Part shown: positions 44,848 through 54,004 of the stretch, in pieces
Layout: every line of letters begins with the position of its first letter
Numbering within the stretch: position 1 is the stretch's first letter
DNA from: Halobacteriales archaeon QS_6_71_20
GTDB lineage: Archaea; Halobacteriota; Halobacteria; Halobacteriales; Haloferacaceae
Direction of reading: 5' to 3'
DNA: 64,000 bases
NCBI GenBank assembly: GCA_003020945.1
Contig: PXRU01000017.1
Span: 1-64,000, forward strand
Translations under genes and position numbers: made by a program
Notes under the pieces: model-generated
Database searches by the model: none
What the model was told of the DNA's origin: nothing
The model's input: only the letters and a program-made list of their open reading frames with translations

Positions 44848-45612
44848 GTGCCCCCGGAGACGGCGACGTTCACGGATCTCGCGACGGCGACGTACTGCCC
44901 CCGACAGCTGTACTACGACCGCCGCGAGGGCGGCCGCGCTCCCCCGCCGGAGGCGACCGACCGGATCGACCTGGCGTTCCGCTACCCGGAGCTGCGACGG
45001 ATGGACGACGCGGCGCTCGCGGCCGAGCCGATCGACCGCCCGCCGGCGGCGTACCGGGCGGCGCTGGAGCGGCTCGCGGAGCGTCCGGACTGGGCGGCGC
45101 TGGCCGACCCGTCCCGAACCCGTGTCCTCCTCGACGGGAAGGACGCCCGGGGCGTCGCACACAAGCTACTCCGTCCGGCGGGACCCGGCGACGCGAGCCG
45201 CGACGGGTCCGCCGGCGCGGGCGAGGACGGCGACCGCGACTCCGATGGCGGGAACAATGGGGCGACCGAGGACGACCCGCCGGTGCCGGTGATCGTCTCC
45301 CCCGGGAAGCCGCCGGAGTCGGGGGTGTGGGAGCCGCAGTCGGTCCGCGCGGTCGCGGCGATGCACGCGCTCTCGTGGGTCGAGGAGCGGCGGGTCCGCC
45401 GGGCGCTCGTCGAGTACCCGGCCCACGCGGTCGTCCGCGACGTCCACCTTTCGGTCCGCCGGTCCGGGACGTACCGCCGCGCCCTGCGGACGGTCCGCGA
45501 ACTTGCGGGACCGCCGCCGCGGCACTCCGGGAGCGCGAAATGCGAGAGCTGCCGCCACCGGGAGCACTGCGGGGTGAAGACACGGAGCCTCAGGAGTCTG
45601 GTCGGGCTGTAG
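44848..45612 (+). CDS. Cas4/RecB-like protein, active site apparently degenerate
   Basis: A 254-residue stand-alone Cas4-family protein. FTDLATATYCPRQLYYDRRE near residue 8 holds the first Fe-S cysteine, and CESCRHREHCG near 232 the other three. The nuclease core shows VLLDGKDARGVAHKL near 93, but where Cas4 has a Glu-x-Lys strand it reads VPVIVSPGKPPESGVWEP, so the catalytic Glu seems lost. A Gly/Asp-rich insert (about 112-140) precedes it. The start is taken at GTG 44848, 25 bases after TTCAAATACC. There is no CRISPR array or other cas gene nearby. Confidence 0.75.
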   Translation: MPPETATFTDLATATYCPRQLYYDRREGGRAPPPEATDRIDLAFRYPELRRMDDAALAAEPIDRPPAAYRAALERLAERPDWAALADPSRTRVLLDGKDARGVAHKLLRPAGPGDASRDGSAGAGEDGDRDSDGGNNGATEDDPPVPVIVSPGKPPESGVWEPQSVRAVAAMHALSWVEERRVRRALVEYPAHAVVRDVHLSVRRSGTYRRALRTVRELAGPPPRHSGSAKCESCRHREHCGVKTRSLRSLVGL

Positions 45613-45651
45613 CCGGCGCTCCCCGGAGTCGTGGCGCGGCCGGCCCCGTCG

Positions 45652-46287
45652 TCAGGGCTCGGTCGCGAGCCACTCGCGGATCCGGTCGGCGAGCGGCCCG
45701 GCGCGGTGGATCACGCCGCGGTCGGGGTCGACGACGGTGCTCTCGCCGCCGGGCGTCTCCCCGCCGTCGAGGACGACAGCCGCTCCCTCGCGGACCCGCG
45801 CGTCGAGGTCGGTGACGCGGCGCACGCTCCCCGCGCCCGACCGGTTCGCGATCGTCGCCGTGGTCGGCCCGGCGGCGTCGGCGAGCGCCCGCGCCGTCGC
45901 GTGGTCCGGCACACGGATCCCGACGCGGGACCCGCCGTCGACCAGCTCGGGCGGGAGCGCGTCGCCCCGGTCGACGACGACCGTCACCGGGCCGGGGAGG
46001 AACGCCCGCGCGAACCGGGCCGCCCTGTCGGTGGCGGGCAGCAGCGACAGCGCCGCCTCGACGTCCCCGAACGCCACCGAGAGCGGCCGCTCGCGGGGTC
46101 GATCCTTCAGTTCGAACACCCGGTCGACCGCCGCCGGGTCGGTCGCGTCGGCGCCGAGCCCGTACACCGTCTCCGTCGGGTAGACGACGGCCTCGCCGTC
46201 GGCGACGGCGGCGGCCGCGCGGTCGAGTTCCCCGTCGGTGACCCCGCCGTCGGCGACCGCGGCGTCGTCGGGTCCTCCGGCGTTCAT
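45652..46287 (-). CDS. tsaC: L-threonylcarbamoyladenylate synthase (TsaC/Sua5/YrdC)
   Basis: Makes threonylcarbamoyl-AMP for the t6A37 modification of ANN-decoding tRNAs. The 211-residue YrdC domain has AVVYPTETVYGLGADATDPA near 32, FELKDRPRERPLSVAFGD near 56, and RVGIRVPDHATARAL and TTATIANRSGAGS further on. It lacks the C-terminal Sua5 domain, so it is the short TsaC form. Start MNAGGPDDAAVADGG at 46287. Confidence 0.92.
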   Translation of the reverse strand: MNAGGPDDAAVADGGVTDGELDRAAAAVADGEAVVYPTETVYGLGADATDPAAVDRVFELKDRPRERPLSVAFGDVEAALSLLPATDRAARFARAFLPGPVTVVVDRGDALPPELVDGGSRVGIRVPDHATARALADAAGPTTATIANRSGAGSVRRVTDLDARVREGAAVVLDGGETPGGESTVVDPDRGVIHRAGPLADRIREWLATEP

Positions 46288-46296
46288 TCCGCGGCC

Positions 46297-46809
46297 CTAC
46301 AGACGGTCGATCCGGGACTCGACCTCGTCGTAGTCGGGGAAGTCGGGCCACTCGGCGGCGACCCAGGCGTACTCGACGGCGCGGTCGTCGTCGAGCAAGA
46401 ACACCGCCGGCCGGTGTTCGCGGACCCCGGACATCCCGTCGAGGTCGTGGACGACGCCGTACGCCTCGCCGACGGCCGCGGACGGGTCCGAGAACAGCTC
46501 GTAGTCCATCCCCCGCTCCCCGATGAACGTCCGGTGCTCGTACGGCGTCGAGACGGAGACGCCGACGACGGTGACGTGGTCGCTCGACCCGTGACCCCAC
46601 TCGCGGTCGCGGATCTCGTTCCACATGTACGTCGCGGGGAAGGCGCCGTCCATCGGGAAGAACACGAGCGCGACCGGGCTGTCAATGTCCGACAGCGACA
46701 CGTCCGTCCAGTACTCCTCGCCGACCAGCGGGCGGGCGAACTCGGGGGCCGTCTCGCCCGTCTCGACGTGGTCCGTCTCCGGGAGGTCGACGACCTCGAA
46801 CTCGACCAT
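46297..46809 (-). CDS. Peroxiredoxin-like protein without cysteine
   Basis: A 170-residue AhpC/TSA-fold protein: ETGETAPEFARPLVGEEYWT then PVALVFFPMDGAFPATYMWN, and FLLDDDRAVEYAWVAAEW. In active peroxiredoxins the segment after FFP carries the peroxidatic Cys (T-x-x-C). Here it reads FPATYMW and the whole protein has no cysteine. It is unlikely to be a thiol peroxidase. Its ATG lies directly after the stop of the glutaredoxin-like gene, so the two form an operon. Confidence 0.87.
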   Translation of the reverse strand: MVEFEVVDLPETDHVETGETAPEFARPLVGEEYWTDVSLSDIDSPVALVFFPMDGAFPATYMWNEIRDREWGHGSSDHVTVVGVSVSTPYEHRTFIGERGMDYELFSDPSAAVGEAYGVVHDLDGMSGVREHRPAVFLLDDDRAVEYAWVAAEWPDFPDYDEVESRIDRL

Positions 46810-47082
46810 TCAGGCACCTCCCGCCGCGCCGCCCTCGCCGTACGTCCGGTCGAGGTAGTCGACGATGTTGCCCGACTCGGACATCGTGACGCCGGTGGTC
46901 TCGTCGCGGATGGCGGGCACCGACCGCTTGCCCGTGAGCCGTGCGACCGCGTTGCGGTCGGAGTGCATCGGCTCGACGAACCGCGACTCGTAGTTGAGGT
47001 CGTACTGCTTCAGCTTCCGGACGACGCGCTCGCAGTACGGACACGCCTGTAGCCTGTACAGCGTGATCTGTGGGTCGGACAT
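46810..47082 (-). CDS. Glutaredoxin / GST N-terminal domain protein
   Basis: Ninety residues with LYRLQACPYCERVVRKLKQY near residue 8 carrying the CPYC active site, SVPAIRDETTGVTMSESGNI with the cis-Pro, then VDYLDRTYGEGG. The fold matches the N-terminal thioredoxin-like domain of glutathione S-transferases and glutaredoxins. Haloarchaea use gamma-glutamylcysteine, a plausible partner thiol. Upstream gene of a pair with the cysteine-less redoxin. Confidence 0.9.
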   Translation of the reverse strand: MSDPQITLYRLQACPYCERVVRKLKQYDLNYESRFVEPMHSDRNAVARLTGKRSVPAIRDETTGVTMSESGNIVDYLDRTYGEGGAAGGA

Positions 47083-47229
47083 GTGCGAGGGTAGGGGAGG
47101 TGCACTCGTAACGTCTTCGCCCCCGGCACGACACGCGCCGGGTCGACCGCCGGCCGGTCGCCGACGTCGTCGGATCCGTGGTCGCGAGGACAACGCTTAA
47201 TCCGGGCGCCGGGCAACCCCCCGTATCAC

Positions 47230-48615
47230 ATGGGTTTGTCGCCGGCACACGCTCCCGTAGTCGTACCCGCGCAGTTCGGCGGGTTCGAGAACGCCGTGCC
47301 GATCACCGACTCCACCGTCGCGATCGGGGGAGTCGTCGCGATAGCCGTTCTCGTCGGTCTCTCCGCGTTCTTCTCCTCCTCGGAGATCGCCATGTTCTCG
47401 CTGGCGAACCACCGGGTCGAACAGCTCGTCGAGGAGGGTCACGCCGGCGCCGGGGCGGTCAAGGAGCTGAAGGACGACCCCCACCGCCTGCTCGTGACGA
47501 TCCTCGTCGGCAACAACATCGTCAACATCGCGATGTCATCGATCGCGACGGGGCTGTTCGCCATCTACACGAGTCAAGGGCGGGCCGTCCTCGCGGCGAC
47601 GTTCGGGATCACCGCCCTGGTGCTTCTGTTCGGCGAGTCGGCGCCCAAGAGCTACGCCGTCGAGAACACCGAGTCGTGGGCGATGCGTATCGCCCGCCCG
47701 CTACAGGTCTCGGAGTACGTCCTCTTCCCGCTCATCGTCGTCTTCGACTACCTCACCCGCGTCATCAACACGGTGACGGGCGGTCGGTCGGCGATCGAGA
47801 CGTCGTACGTCACCCGCGACGAGATCCAGAACATGATCCAGACCGGGGAGCGCGAGGGCGTCATCGACGAGGAGGAGCGGGAGATGCTCGACCGCATCTT
47901 CCGGTTCAACCAGACGATCGCCAAGGAGGTGATGACCCCCCGCCTCGACGTGAACGCGGTGCCGAAGGACGCCTCGATCGACGAGGCGATCGAGACGTGC
48001 GTGCAGGCCGACCACGAGCGCGTCCCCGTCTACGAGGGGAACCTCGACAACATCATCGGCGTCGTCAACGTCCGCGACCTGGTCCGGGCGCGTTACTACG
48101 GCGAGGGGGACAACGACCTCGCGAGCGTCGTCCAGCCCACGCTGCACGTCCCCGAGTCGAAGAACGCCGACGATCTGCTGGAGGAGATGCAGGACACCCG
48201 AATGCAGATGGTCGTCGTCATCGACGAGTTCGGCACGACCGAGGGGATCCTCACCCTGGAGGACATGGTCGAGGAGATCGTCGGCGAGATCCTCGAGGGC
48301 GACGAGGAGGAGCCGTTCACGTTCGTCGAGGACAACACCGTCCTCGTGCGCGGCGAGGTGAACGTCGACGAGGTGAACGAGGTGCTCGACATCGACCTCC
48401 CCGAGGGCCAGGAGTTCGAGACGCTCGCCGGCTTCGTGTTCAACCGCGCCGGCCGCCTCGTCGAGGAGGGCGAGGAGATCGACTACGAGGGCGTGGTGAT
48501 CCGCATCGAGGAGGTCGACAACACCCGGATCATGCGCGCCCGCGTCACGGTCACCGACGAGTACTACGCCGATGACGACGCGGAGGCGGAGACGGGCGCG
48601 GAAGCCGAGAACTGA
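47230..48615 (+). CDS. CNNM/CorC-type transporter or hemolysin-family protein
   Basis: The 461-residue product has an N-terminal DUF21 membrane domain (three or four helices; AFFSSSEIAMFSLANHRVEQ near 44, LVGNNIVNIAMSSIATGLFA near 92). A CBS pair spans about 200-325 (VMTPRLDVNAVPKDASIDEA, VVVIDEFGTTEGILTLEDMV). A CorC/HlyC domain spans about 365-445. Members are implicated in magnesium or cobalt efflux and sodium-dependent transport. TTAATC near 47196 is a probable TATA element. The acidic C-terminal tail is halophile-typical. Confidence 0.92.
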   Translation: MGLSPAHAPVVVPAQFGGFENAVPITDSTVAIGGVVAIAVLVGLSAFFSSSEIAMFSLANHRVEQLVEEGHAGAGAVKELKDDPHRLLVTILVGNNIVNIAMSSIATGLFAIYTSQGRAVLAATFGITALVLLFGESAPKSYAVENTESWAMRIARPLQVSEYVLFPLIVVFDYLTRVINTVTGGRSAIETSYVTRDEIQNMIQTGEREGVIDEEEREMLDRIFRFNQTIAKEVMTPRLDVNAVPKDASIDEAIETCVQADHERVPVYEGNLDNIIGVVNVRDLVRARYYGEGDNDLASVVQPTLHVPESKNADDLLEEMQDTRMQMVVVIDEFGTTEGILTLEDMVEEIVGEILEGDEEEPFTFVEDNTVLVRGEVNVDEVNEVLDIDLPEGQEFETLAGFVFNRAGRLVEEGEEIDYEGVVIRIEEVDNTRIMRARVTVTDEYYADDDAEAETGAEAEN

Positions 48616-48678
48616 GCGCCTCGAAGCGAGGCCGGCGGACGCGGACAGCGTTTTCCCATAGCCGCCCGACACCCCGCC

Positions 48679-49548
48679 ATGCGAGTTCGATTCCTCGGGA
48701 CCGGCGGGAGCCAGCCGATCCCGCTGCCGACCTGCGAGTGCCGGCTGTGTCGGGAGGCGCGGCGGGACGGTCCGCCGGCCGCCCGCTGTGGGTCCGAACT
48801 GTTCCTCCCGGAGATCGAGGGGTTGGTCGACGCTTCGGAGTTCGCCCCGTGGTCGCTGTCGAAGGCCGGGTCCGGAGTCGGATCGCTTTCGTACTGCTTC
48901 CTGACTCACTGGCACGCCGATCACGCCGGCGGGCTCCGCGTGCTCGGGATGCGACCGGCCGACGTCGGACCGGACGAGACGGTCGCCGAGGCGAAGGCGC
49001 GGACCGCGCCGACCCTCGTCACCACCCGTGCGGTGTACGAACGCGCCCAGGAGAGCGTCGGCGTCCTCGGCCACTACGTCGACGCGGGGATCGTGGACCT
49101 GCACCTCCTCGACGAGGCGGGTCCGCTCGGGACGGACGGATGGCGGGTCGACGCCCTGCCGTACCCGCTGGATCCGGGATCGGGAACCGACGACGCGACG
49201 GGATTCCTCTTCGACGACGGCGACGCGACGCTCGCGGTCGTCGCCGACGACGCCCGGGCGTTTCCGGAGGCGTCGTTGCCGGCGGACCTCGACGCGGTCG
49301 TGTTCGAGTCGGGATACCCGTCCGAGCGTCCGGACGGGGGTCGACGCCGCGATCCCGAACCGGGGGAGGGAGACCTCTCGCACGCGGAGGTCCTCGCACG
49401 CGTCCGTCGGGTCGGCCCGGAGGTGGCGTTCCTCACCCACGTCGGCCACCAGTGCGGGTGGAGCCACGACGAACTCGCCGAACTCGCCCTGGACGCGGCC
49501 CACGACGGCGTACGGTTCGCACACGACGGGCTCGTGGTCGAGGTGTAG
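48679..49548 (+). CDS. Metallo-beta-lactamase fold hydrolase, PhnP-like
   Basis: The 289-residue MBL-fold protein begins VRFLGTGGSQPIPLPTCECR. TCECRLCREARRDG forms the structural CxCxxC zinc site seen in PhnP-type phosphodiesterases. LTHWHADHAGGL near 77 is the catalytic HxHxDH motif, and FLTHVGHQCG near 258 supplies later ligands. A cyclic phosphodiester or nucleic-acid substrate is likely from the family; no phn genes are nearby. Start at 48679. Confidence 0.88.
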   Translation: MRVRFLGTGGSQPIPLPTCECRLCREARRDGPPAARCGSELFLPEIEGLVDASEFAPWSLSKAGSGVGSLSYCFLTHWHADHAGGLRVLGMRPADVGPDETVAEAKARTAPTLVTTRAVYERAQESVGVLGHYVDAGIVDLHLLDEAGPLGTDGWRVDALPYPLDPGSGTDDATGFLFDDGDATLAVVADDARAFPEASLPADLDAVVFESGYPSERPDGGRRRDPEPGEGDLSHAEVLARVRRVGPEVAFLTHVGHQCGWSHDELAELALDAAHDGVRFAHDGLVVEV

Positions 49549-49577
49549 CCTGCGCTCGTCACTTCCCTGCCACCCGC

Positions 49578-50780
49578 TCAAAGCACCGCGTCGACGGCGG
49601 TGAACGCGCCGTAGCCGATCCCCAGCGCCAGCGCCAGCGAGCCGACCCACGCCAGCACGGTGAACCCCATCTTCCGCGTGCTCACGCCGGCGCCGCCGGC
49701 GGCGTATCCGGAGCCGATGATCGCGGAGACGATGATCTCGTTGAACGAGACGGGGATGCCGAACGCGACGGCCGTCTGGGCGATGGCGAAGCTGGGGATC
49801 AGCGCGGCGATCGAGCGCCGCGGCCCCAGCGAGGAGTAGTCCTGCGCCAGCGCCTTGATCATCCGCGGGGCGCCCGTCCACGACCCGACCAGCAGCCCGA
49901 CCCCCCCGCCCACGAGGACGGCAAGCAGCGGGATCTCGACGGCGGAGCCGGGCCCCAGCAGCGGGACCAGCGGGCCGATCGCGAGCCCGACCTGCGAGCC
50001 GCCCGCGGAGAAGGCGACCAGCCCGCCCAACACCAGCAGGAAGCGGCGCTGGCCGCGGGCCCGGTCGCCGAGCATGTCGCGGTACAGCAGAAGCGCCATC
50101 GCCGCCGCGAACGCGACGGTCACCGCCACCCGGCCGACGAGGAGGCCGGCGACATCGGCGGCCGGGACGGCGTCGCCCGCGACGCCCGCGAGCGACCGCT
50201 GGACGCCCGGCGGTCCGAGCACGGTGAAGCCGACGTTGGCGACGAGCGCGGCGACCAGCCCCGCGAGCGTCGGCACGGCGACCCGCTCGGAGACGCGCTC
50301 CGCGCGCAGCAGCCGGGCGGTGGCGTACGCGATGAAGCCGCCGACGAACGGCGTGGCCACCCACAGCGCGACGATCTCGCGGTACTTCCCCCAGGCGGGG
50401 TCGCCGCCGAGCGCGAGACCGACGCCGACGACCGCGCCCGTGACGGTGAAGGCGGTGGCGACGGGGTAGCCCGCGAACACCCCGATGGCGACCAGCACCG
50501 CGGCGGTGATCAGCCCGACGATGGCGGCGGTGGCGGTGATGGAGACGCCGACGACGAGGTCGTTGCCGACCGCCTCGGTGACGTTCGCGCCCTGCAACAC
50601 CGCGCCGAGGAAGCCGAGCACGCCCACGATCAGGCCGGCCCGCATCACGGAGATGGCGTTGGCGCCCACCGCCGGCGCGAAGGGGGTCGATCCCGAGGAG
50701 CCGGCGCCGATGGCCCACGCCATGAACAGCGACGCGAGCCCCGCGATCAGGAGCGTGGCGAGCGCACCGGCTGCGACCAT
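49578..50780 (-). CDS. Inorganic phosphate transporter, PiT family
   Basis: A 400-residue membrane protein with ten or more helices. The duplicated PiT signature is visible as APAVGANAISVMRAGLIVGV near 35 and, in the second half, GIPVSFNEIIVSAIIGSGYA near 344, with ASLFMAWAIGAGSSGSTPFA at the start. It takes up phosphate with a cation, probably sodium or proton. No PhoU-like gene is adjacent. Convergent with the MBL hydrolase. Confidence 0.93.
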   Translation of the reverse strand: MVAAGALATLLIAGLASLFMAWAIGAGSSGSTPFAPAVGANAISVMRAGLIVGVLGFLGAVLQGANVTEAVGNDLVVGVSITATAAIVGLITAAVLVAIGVFAGYPVATAFTVTGAVVGVGLALGGDPAWGKYREIVALWVATPFVGGFIAYATARLLRAERVSERVAVPTLAGLVAALVANVGFTVLGPPGVQRSLAGVAGDAVPAADVAGLLVGRVAVTVAFAAAMALLLYRDMLGDRARGQRRFLLVLGGLVAFSAGGSQVGLAIGPLVPLLGPGSAVEIPLLAVLVGGGVGLLVGSWTGAPRMIKALAQDYSSLGPRRSIAALIPSFAIAQTAVAFGIPVSFNEIIVSAIIGSGYAAGGAGVSTRKMGFTVLAWVGSLALALGIGYGAFTAVDAVL

Positions 50781-50897
50781 ACCCGGCCCTCAGGTCCCGC
50801 GGCTAAGTCCCTGTCGGGTTCCCGCCGCGAGCGTCGAGGGAGCGCCCAACGACTCCGGGAGCCGAGCCCCGTCACGCGAGTCGCGGCGGGGCCGGAC

Positions 50898-51080
50898 TCA
50901 CTGCTTCCCCTGGTCGTACCCCTCGGCGACGTTGACGACGATCCGCCGGAGGAAGATGTAGCCGCCGAACACCAGCGCCAGGAGGACCACGAGGATGACC
51001 GTCAGCGCCGGGTTGGCCGCGACGGCGTCGACGAGCGTGTCCACGATCACCATGTCGGCGGATGCGGCACTGCGGGGCAT
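50898..51080 (-). CDS. Small single-span membrane protein
   Basis: Sixty residues: a short polar start, then ANPALTVILVVLLALVFGGY as a single membrane helix, and IFLRRIVVNVAEGYDQGKQ outside it. Small proteins of this layout are common in haloarchaeal genomes and are annotated only as hypothetical. The start could be the ATG at 51080 or the internal Met at residue 10. Function unknown. Confidence 0.65.
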   Translation of the reverse strand: MPRSAASADMVIVDTLVDAVAANPALTVILVVLLALVFGGYIFLRRIVVNVAEGYDQGKQ

Positions 51081-51178
51081 AGGGGTTTCGACCGGCCGAC
51101 GCGGCCGTGACGTGGTCCGAAGGTGCCCGCGGCGTGGCGTGGCGCGCGGAAGCTGCGGCCGTCCGCCTCCGCTTTCGC

Positions 51179-51894
51179 CTATGCCTCCGCGCCCGCGTCG
51201 GATTCGGCCTCGGCGTCGCCGTCCACGTCGCCGTCCCGGACCCGCCGGCAGTAGGCGGTGAAGTTGTCGAACAGCGTCTTCGCCTCGCAGGCGGCGTCGT
51301 AGCGCTCGGGCGTGATCTCCGCGAGCACGCGCTCGACGGTCTCGTCGCCGATGCGGTCGCGCTTCCCCTCCGTCACCGACTCGGCGGTCTCCACGTCGTA
51401 CTCCGGGTGGAACTGGACGCCCCAGCAGCGACCGGCGCGGAACGCGTGGACCCCGTACTCGTTGTCCGCGAGCGGCTCGGCGCCGGGGGGCAGCTCCAGT
51501 ACGGCGTCGCCGTGGGTCGTGAACACGGTGAACTCCTCGTCGATCCCGGCGAACAGCTCGTCGTCGCCGCGGCGGGTGACGGCGTTGTAACCGATCTCGA
51601 AGCCGTCCATCCCGCCGACGCGGCCGCCCAGCGCCTCCGCGAGCACCTGGTGGCCGTAGCAGACGCCCAGGATCGGCAGGCCGTGCTCGGCGGCCTCGGC
51701 GGTCCACTCGATCAGCGGCGGGATCCACTCCTCGTCCCAGTACACCGACGGTCGTCGAAATCGACGTGTTCGGGCAGCTCACTCGCGTTCACGTCGAACT
51801 CCACGAGGTCGGCGTCGAGCTCGCGCCGGAAGTTCCGCGCCGTGTTCGCGCCGTCGTGGGCGGCGTTGAGCAGCGCGAGGCGAAGCCGTGTCAT
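51179..51894 (-). pseudogene. Class I glutamine amidotransferase-like gene, frame broken
   Basis: The N-terminal part (MTRLRLALLNAAHDGANTAR then EFDVNASELPEHVDFDD) and the main part (VYWDEEWIPPLIEWTAEAAE, catalytic GVCYGHQVLAEALGG, VFTTHGDAVLELPPG, GVQFHPEYDVETAESV) are in different frames. At about 51750 some 20-26 bases that in relatives encode a VVVTGSRSS-like strand are missing, which changes the frame. The catalytic triad (Cys, His, Glu) is otherwise intact. Either a recent inactivation or a sequencing/assembly gap. The family resembles GMP-synthase-type amidotransferases acting on unknown amines. Confidence 0.8.
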
Positions 51895-52028
51895 CACCCT
51901 CCCTGTGACGCTCGGCCACAAAGGGTTTGTGTCACCTCCGAGTTCCGCCGCCGACCGCGACGACAGCCGGACTACCTCCACCGCTGACCGCGATGACTGG
52001 ACTCCCGTCCAGTGCCGACCGCGACAGC

Positions 52029-52817
52029 TCACTCCGCGTCGAAAAATCCGAGGATCCGGTCGTTCACCGCCCTGCTGGCCTCCACGTTGGCGAGGTGGCC
52101 GGCGCCGTCGACGGGGTGGTACGAGCCGCGGGGGAGCCCCGCCGCGAGCTCCTCGCCCCTCGCCGGGGGACAGACCGCGTCCTCGCGGCCGTGGATCACG
52201 AGTGCCTCGTTGGTCACCTCGTACAGTCGGTCCGAGCAGTCGAACTCGCGCAGCGCGGCCCGCGTCGCCTCCCACGCGTCGCGGTCGGCGTCCTCGCGGG
52301 CGCGCCACTCGACGATCCGGGAGACGATGTCGGGCTGGATGTCGAGGAACCCGTCGGACACCGCCGCCCGCAGCGACGCCTCCAGCGCCTCGGGGTCCGC
52401 GGGGTCGGCCCACAGCGGGTCCGGGTTCAGCCCGGTCCCGCGGGGGGGCATCCCTACCAGCACGAGCTTCCGGACCCGCCCGGAGCCGAGCGCGGCGCGG
52501 AGCGCGACCGCGCCGCCGAGGCCGACGCCGACGAGGTGCGCGGCGTCGACGCCGGCGTCGGCGAGCACGGCGTCGAGGTCGGACGCGAGCCGGGCCACGG
52601 TGTACGGCCCCGGCGGGGCGTCGGAGTCGGCGGTCCCGCGGGTCGCGGGCACGACGGCCCGGTACGGCCCGGCGACGACGGCGTGTTGCCACCCCCACTG
52701 CCACGGCCCGTAGCCGATCTCCCCGCAGAAGGCGACGGCGTCGACGTCGCGGTCGGGGCTCCCCTCGCCGTCCGCCTCGTAGTACAGGTCCACGTCTCCG
52801 TTCGCTGCGTACGGCAC
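52029..52817 (-). CDS. Alpha/beta hydrolase
   Basis: A 262-residue single-domain hydrolase. The nucleophile elbow reads LVGVGLGGAVALRAA near 94, with Gly in place of the usual Ser in GxSxG (GVGLG), so the standard catalytic serine appears absent. The acid and His regions are normal: ALVIHGREDAVCPPARGEEL near 208 and HPVDGAGHLANVEAS near 237. It may be a non-hydrolytic member or use another nucleophile. GTG at 52817. Confidence 0.8.
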   Translation of the reverse strand: MPYAANGDVDLYYEADGEGSPDRDVDAVAFCGEIGYGPWQWGWQHAVVAGPYRAVVPATRGTADSDAPPGPYTVARLASDLDAVLADAGVDAAHLVGVGLGGAVALRAALGSGRVRKLVLVGMPPRGTGLNPDPLWADPADPEALEASLRAAVSDGFLDIQPDIVSRIVEWRAREDADRDAWEATRAALREFDCSDRLYEVTNEALVIHGREDAVCPPARGEELAAGLPRGSYHPVDGAGHLANVEASRAVNDRILGFFDAE

Positions 52818-52978
52818 GGGCGACGGTTCTCGCGCGGCCGCCTCAAAGCTCCGGGTCGCCGGGGCCGACACCCACGCTCGGTCGTCCGGACCGGACGGGC
52901 GCTCCCGCCGGTCGCTCACGCCTCGCCCACGCTTCGCCGACCGCGCGATATTTCCGGCGCCCCCGCCACCGACGATCC

Positions 52979-54004
52979 GTGATCGACTTCCGTTCGGACA
53001 CGGTGACGACGCCGAGCGACGAGATGCGCGCGGCCGCCCGCGACGCCCCCGTCGGCGACGACGTGTACCGCGACGACCCGACGGTGAACGAGCTGGAGGC
53101 CCGCGCCGCGGAGCTGGTCGGCACGGAGGCCGCCCTCTACGTCCCCTCGGGCACGATGGGCAACCAGATCGCGATCCGGACCCACACCGACCGCGGTCAG
53201 GAGCTGCTGTGCGACGAGCAGGCACACGTGTACAAGTGGGAGCTGGGCGGCATCCCGCAGCTCTCCGGCGTCCAGCCCCGCATCGTCGACTGCGGCGAGC
53301 GCTGTGTCCCCACCCCCGGGCAGGTACGGGAGGGGTACGTCGAGGAGGACCTCCACCGCCCCGGCACCGGCCTGCTGTGTCTGGAGAACACCCACAACTC
53401 CCGCGGCGGCGTCGCCGTCCCGAAGGCCGACATCGACGCCGCGGCCGACGCCGCCCACGACCTCGACGTGCCGGTCCACCTCGACGGCGCGCGCTTTCTC
53501 AACGCCTGCGTCGCGCTCGACGTCGACCCCGCCGAGATGGCCGAGCGCCTCGACTCCGTCATGTTCTGTCTCTCGAAGGGGCTGGGCGCCCCGGTCGGCT
53601 CCGTGCTCGCGGGCTCCGAGGCGTTCATCGAGCGCGCGCGCCGGACCCGCAAGCTGTTCGGCGGCGCGATGCGACAGGCGGGGCTGATCGCCGCCCCCGC
53701 CCTGCGCGCGCTGGACAACGTCGACCGCCTCGTCGAGGACCACGAACACGCCGCCCGCCTCGCGACGGGTCTGAACGATATCGACGGCCTCTCGGCGCCC
53801 GCGCCCGACACGAACATCGTGATGGTGAACACCGAGGCCGCCGGCCTCACGGGCGAGGCACTCTCGGCCGCCTGCAAGGAGCGCGACGTGACGTTCCACG
53901 CCTTCGACGACCACACCTGTCGGCTGTGTACCCACCTCGACGTCGACGGGGACGACGTCGAGGAGGGGCTCGCGCGGATCGAGGCCGCCGTCGACGAGGC
54001 CTGA
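52979..54004 (+). CDS. ltaE: Low-specificity threonine aldolase
   Basis: PLP enzyme that splits threonine or allo-threonine to glycine and acetaldehyde. The 341-residue product starts [40 protein letters not shown] near 48 binds PLP phosphate. [20 protein letters not shown] near 160 has the PLP-ring aspartate, and [20 protein letters not shown] near 194 the Schiff-base lysine. The GTG at 52979 lies about 30 bases after GATATTT, so it is probably leaderless. Confidence 0.94.
   Translation: MIDFRSDTVTTPSDEMRAAARDAPVGDDVYRDDPTVNELEARAAELVGTEAALYVPSGTMGNQIAIRTHTDRGQELLCDEQAHVYKWELGGIPQLSGVQPRIVDCGERCVPTPGQVREGYVEEDLHRPGTGLLCLENTHNSRGGVAVPKADIDAAADAAHDLDVPVHLDGARFLNACVALDVDPAEMAERLDSVMFCLSKGLGAPVGSVLAGSEAFIERARRTRKLFGGAMRQAGLIAAPALRALDNVDRLVEDHEHAARLATGLNDIDGLSAPAPDTNIVMVNTEAAGLTGEALSAACKERDVTFHAFDDHTCRLCTHLDVDGDDVEEGLARIEAAVDEA

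Noticed and set aside
44848-45612. Evidence for a CRISPR-Cas locus because of the Cas4-like gene
   Set aside because: No regularly spaced repeats and no cas1, cas2 or effector genes anywhere in the window.
47701-50718. A 1005-codon minus-strand frame across the CNNM, MBL and PiT genes
   Set aside because: Overlaps three recognisable genes and shows only Arg/Gly-rich low-complexity translation.
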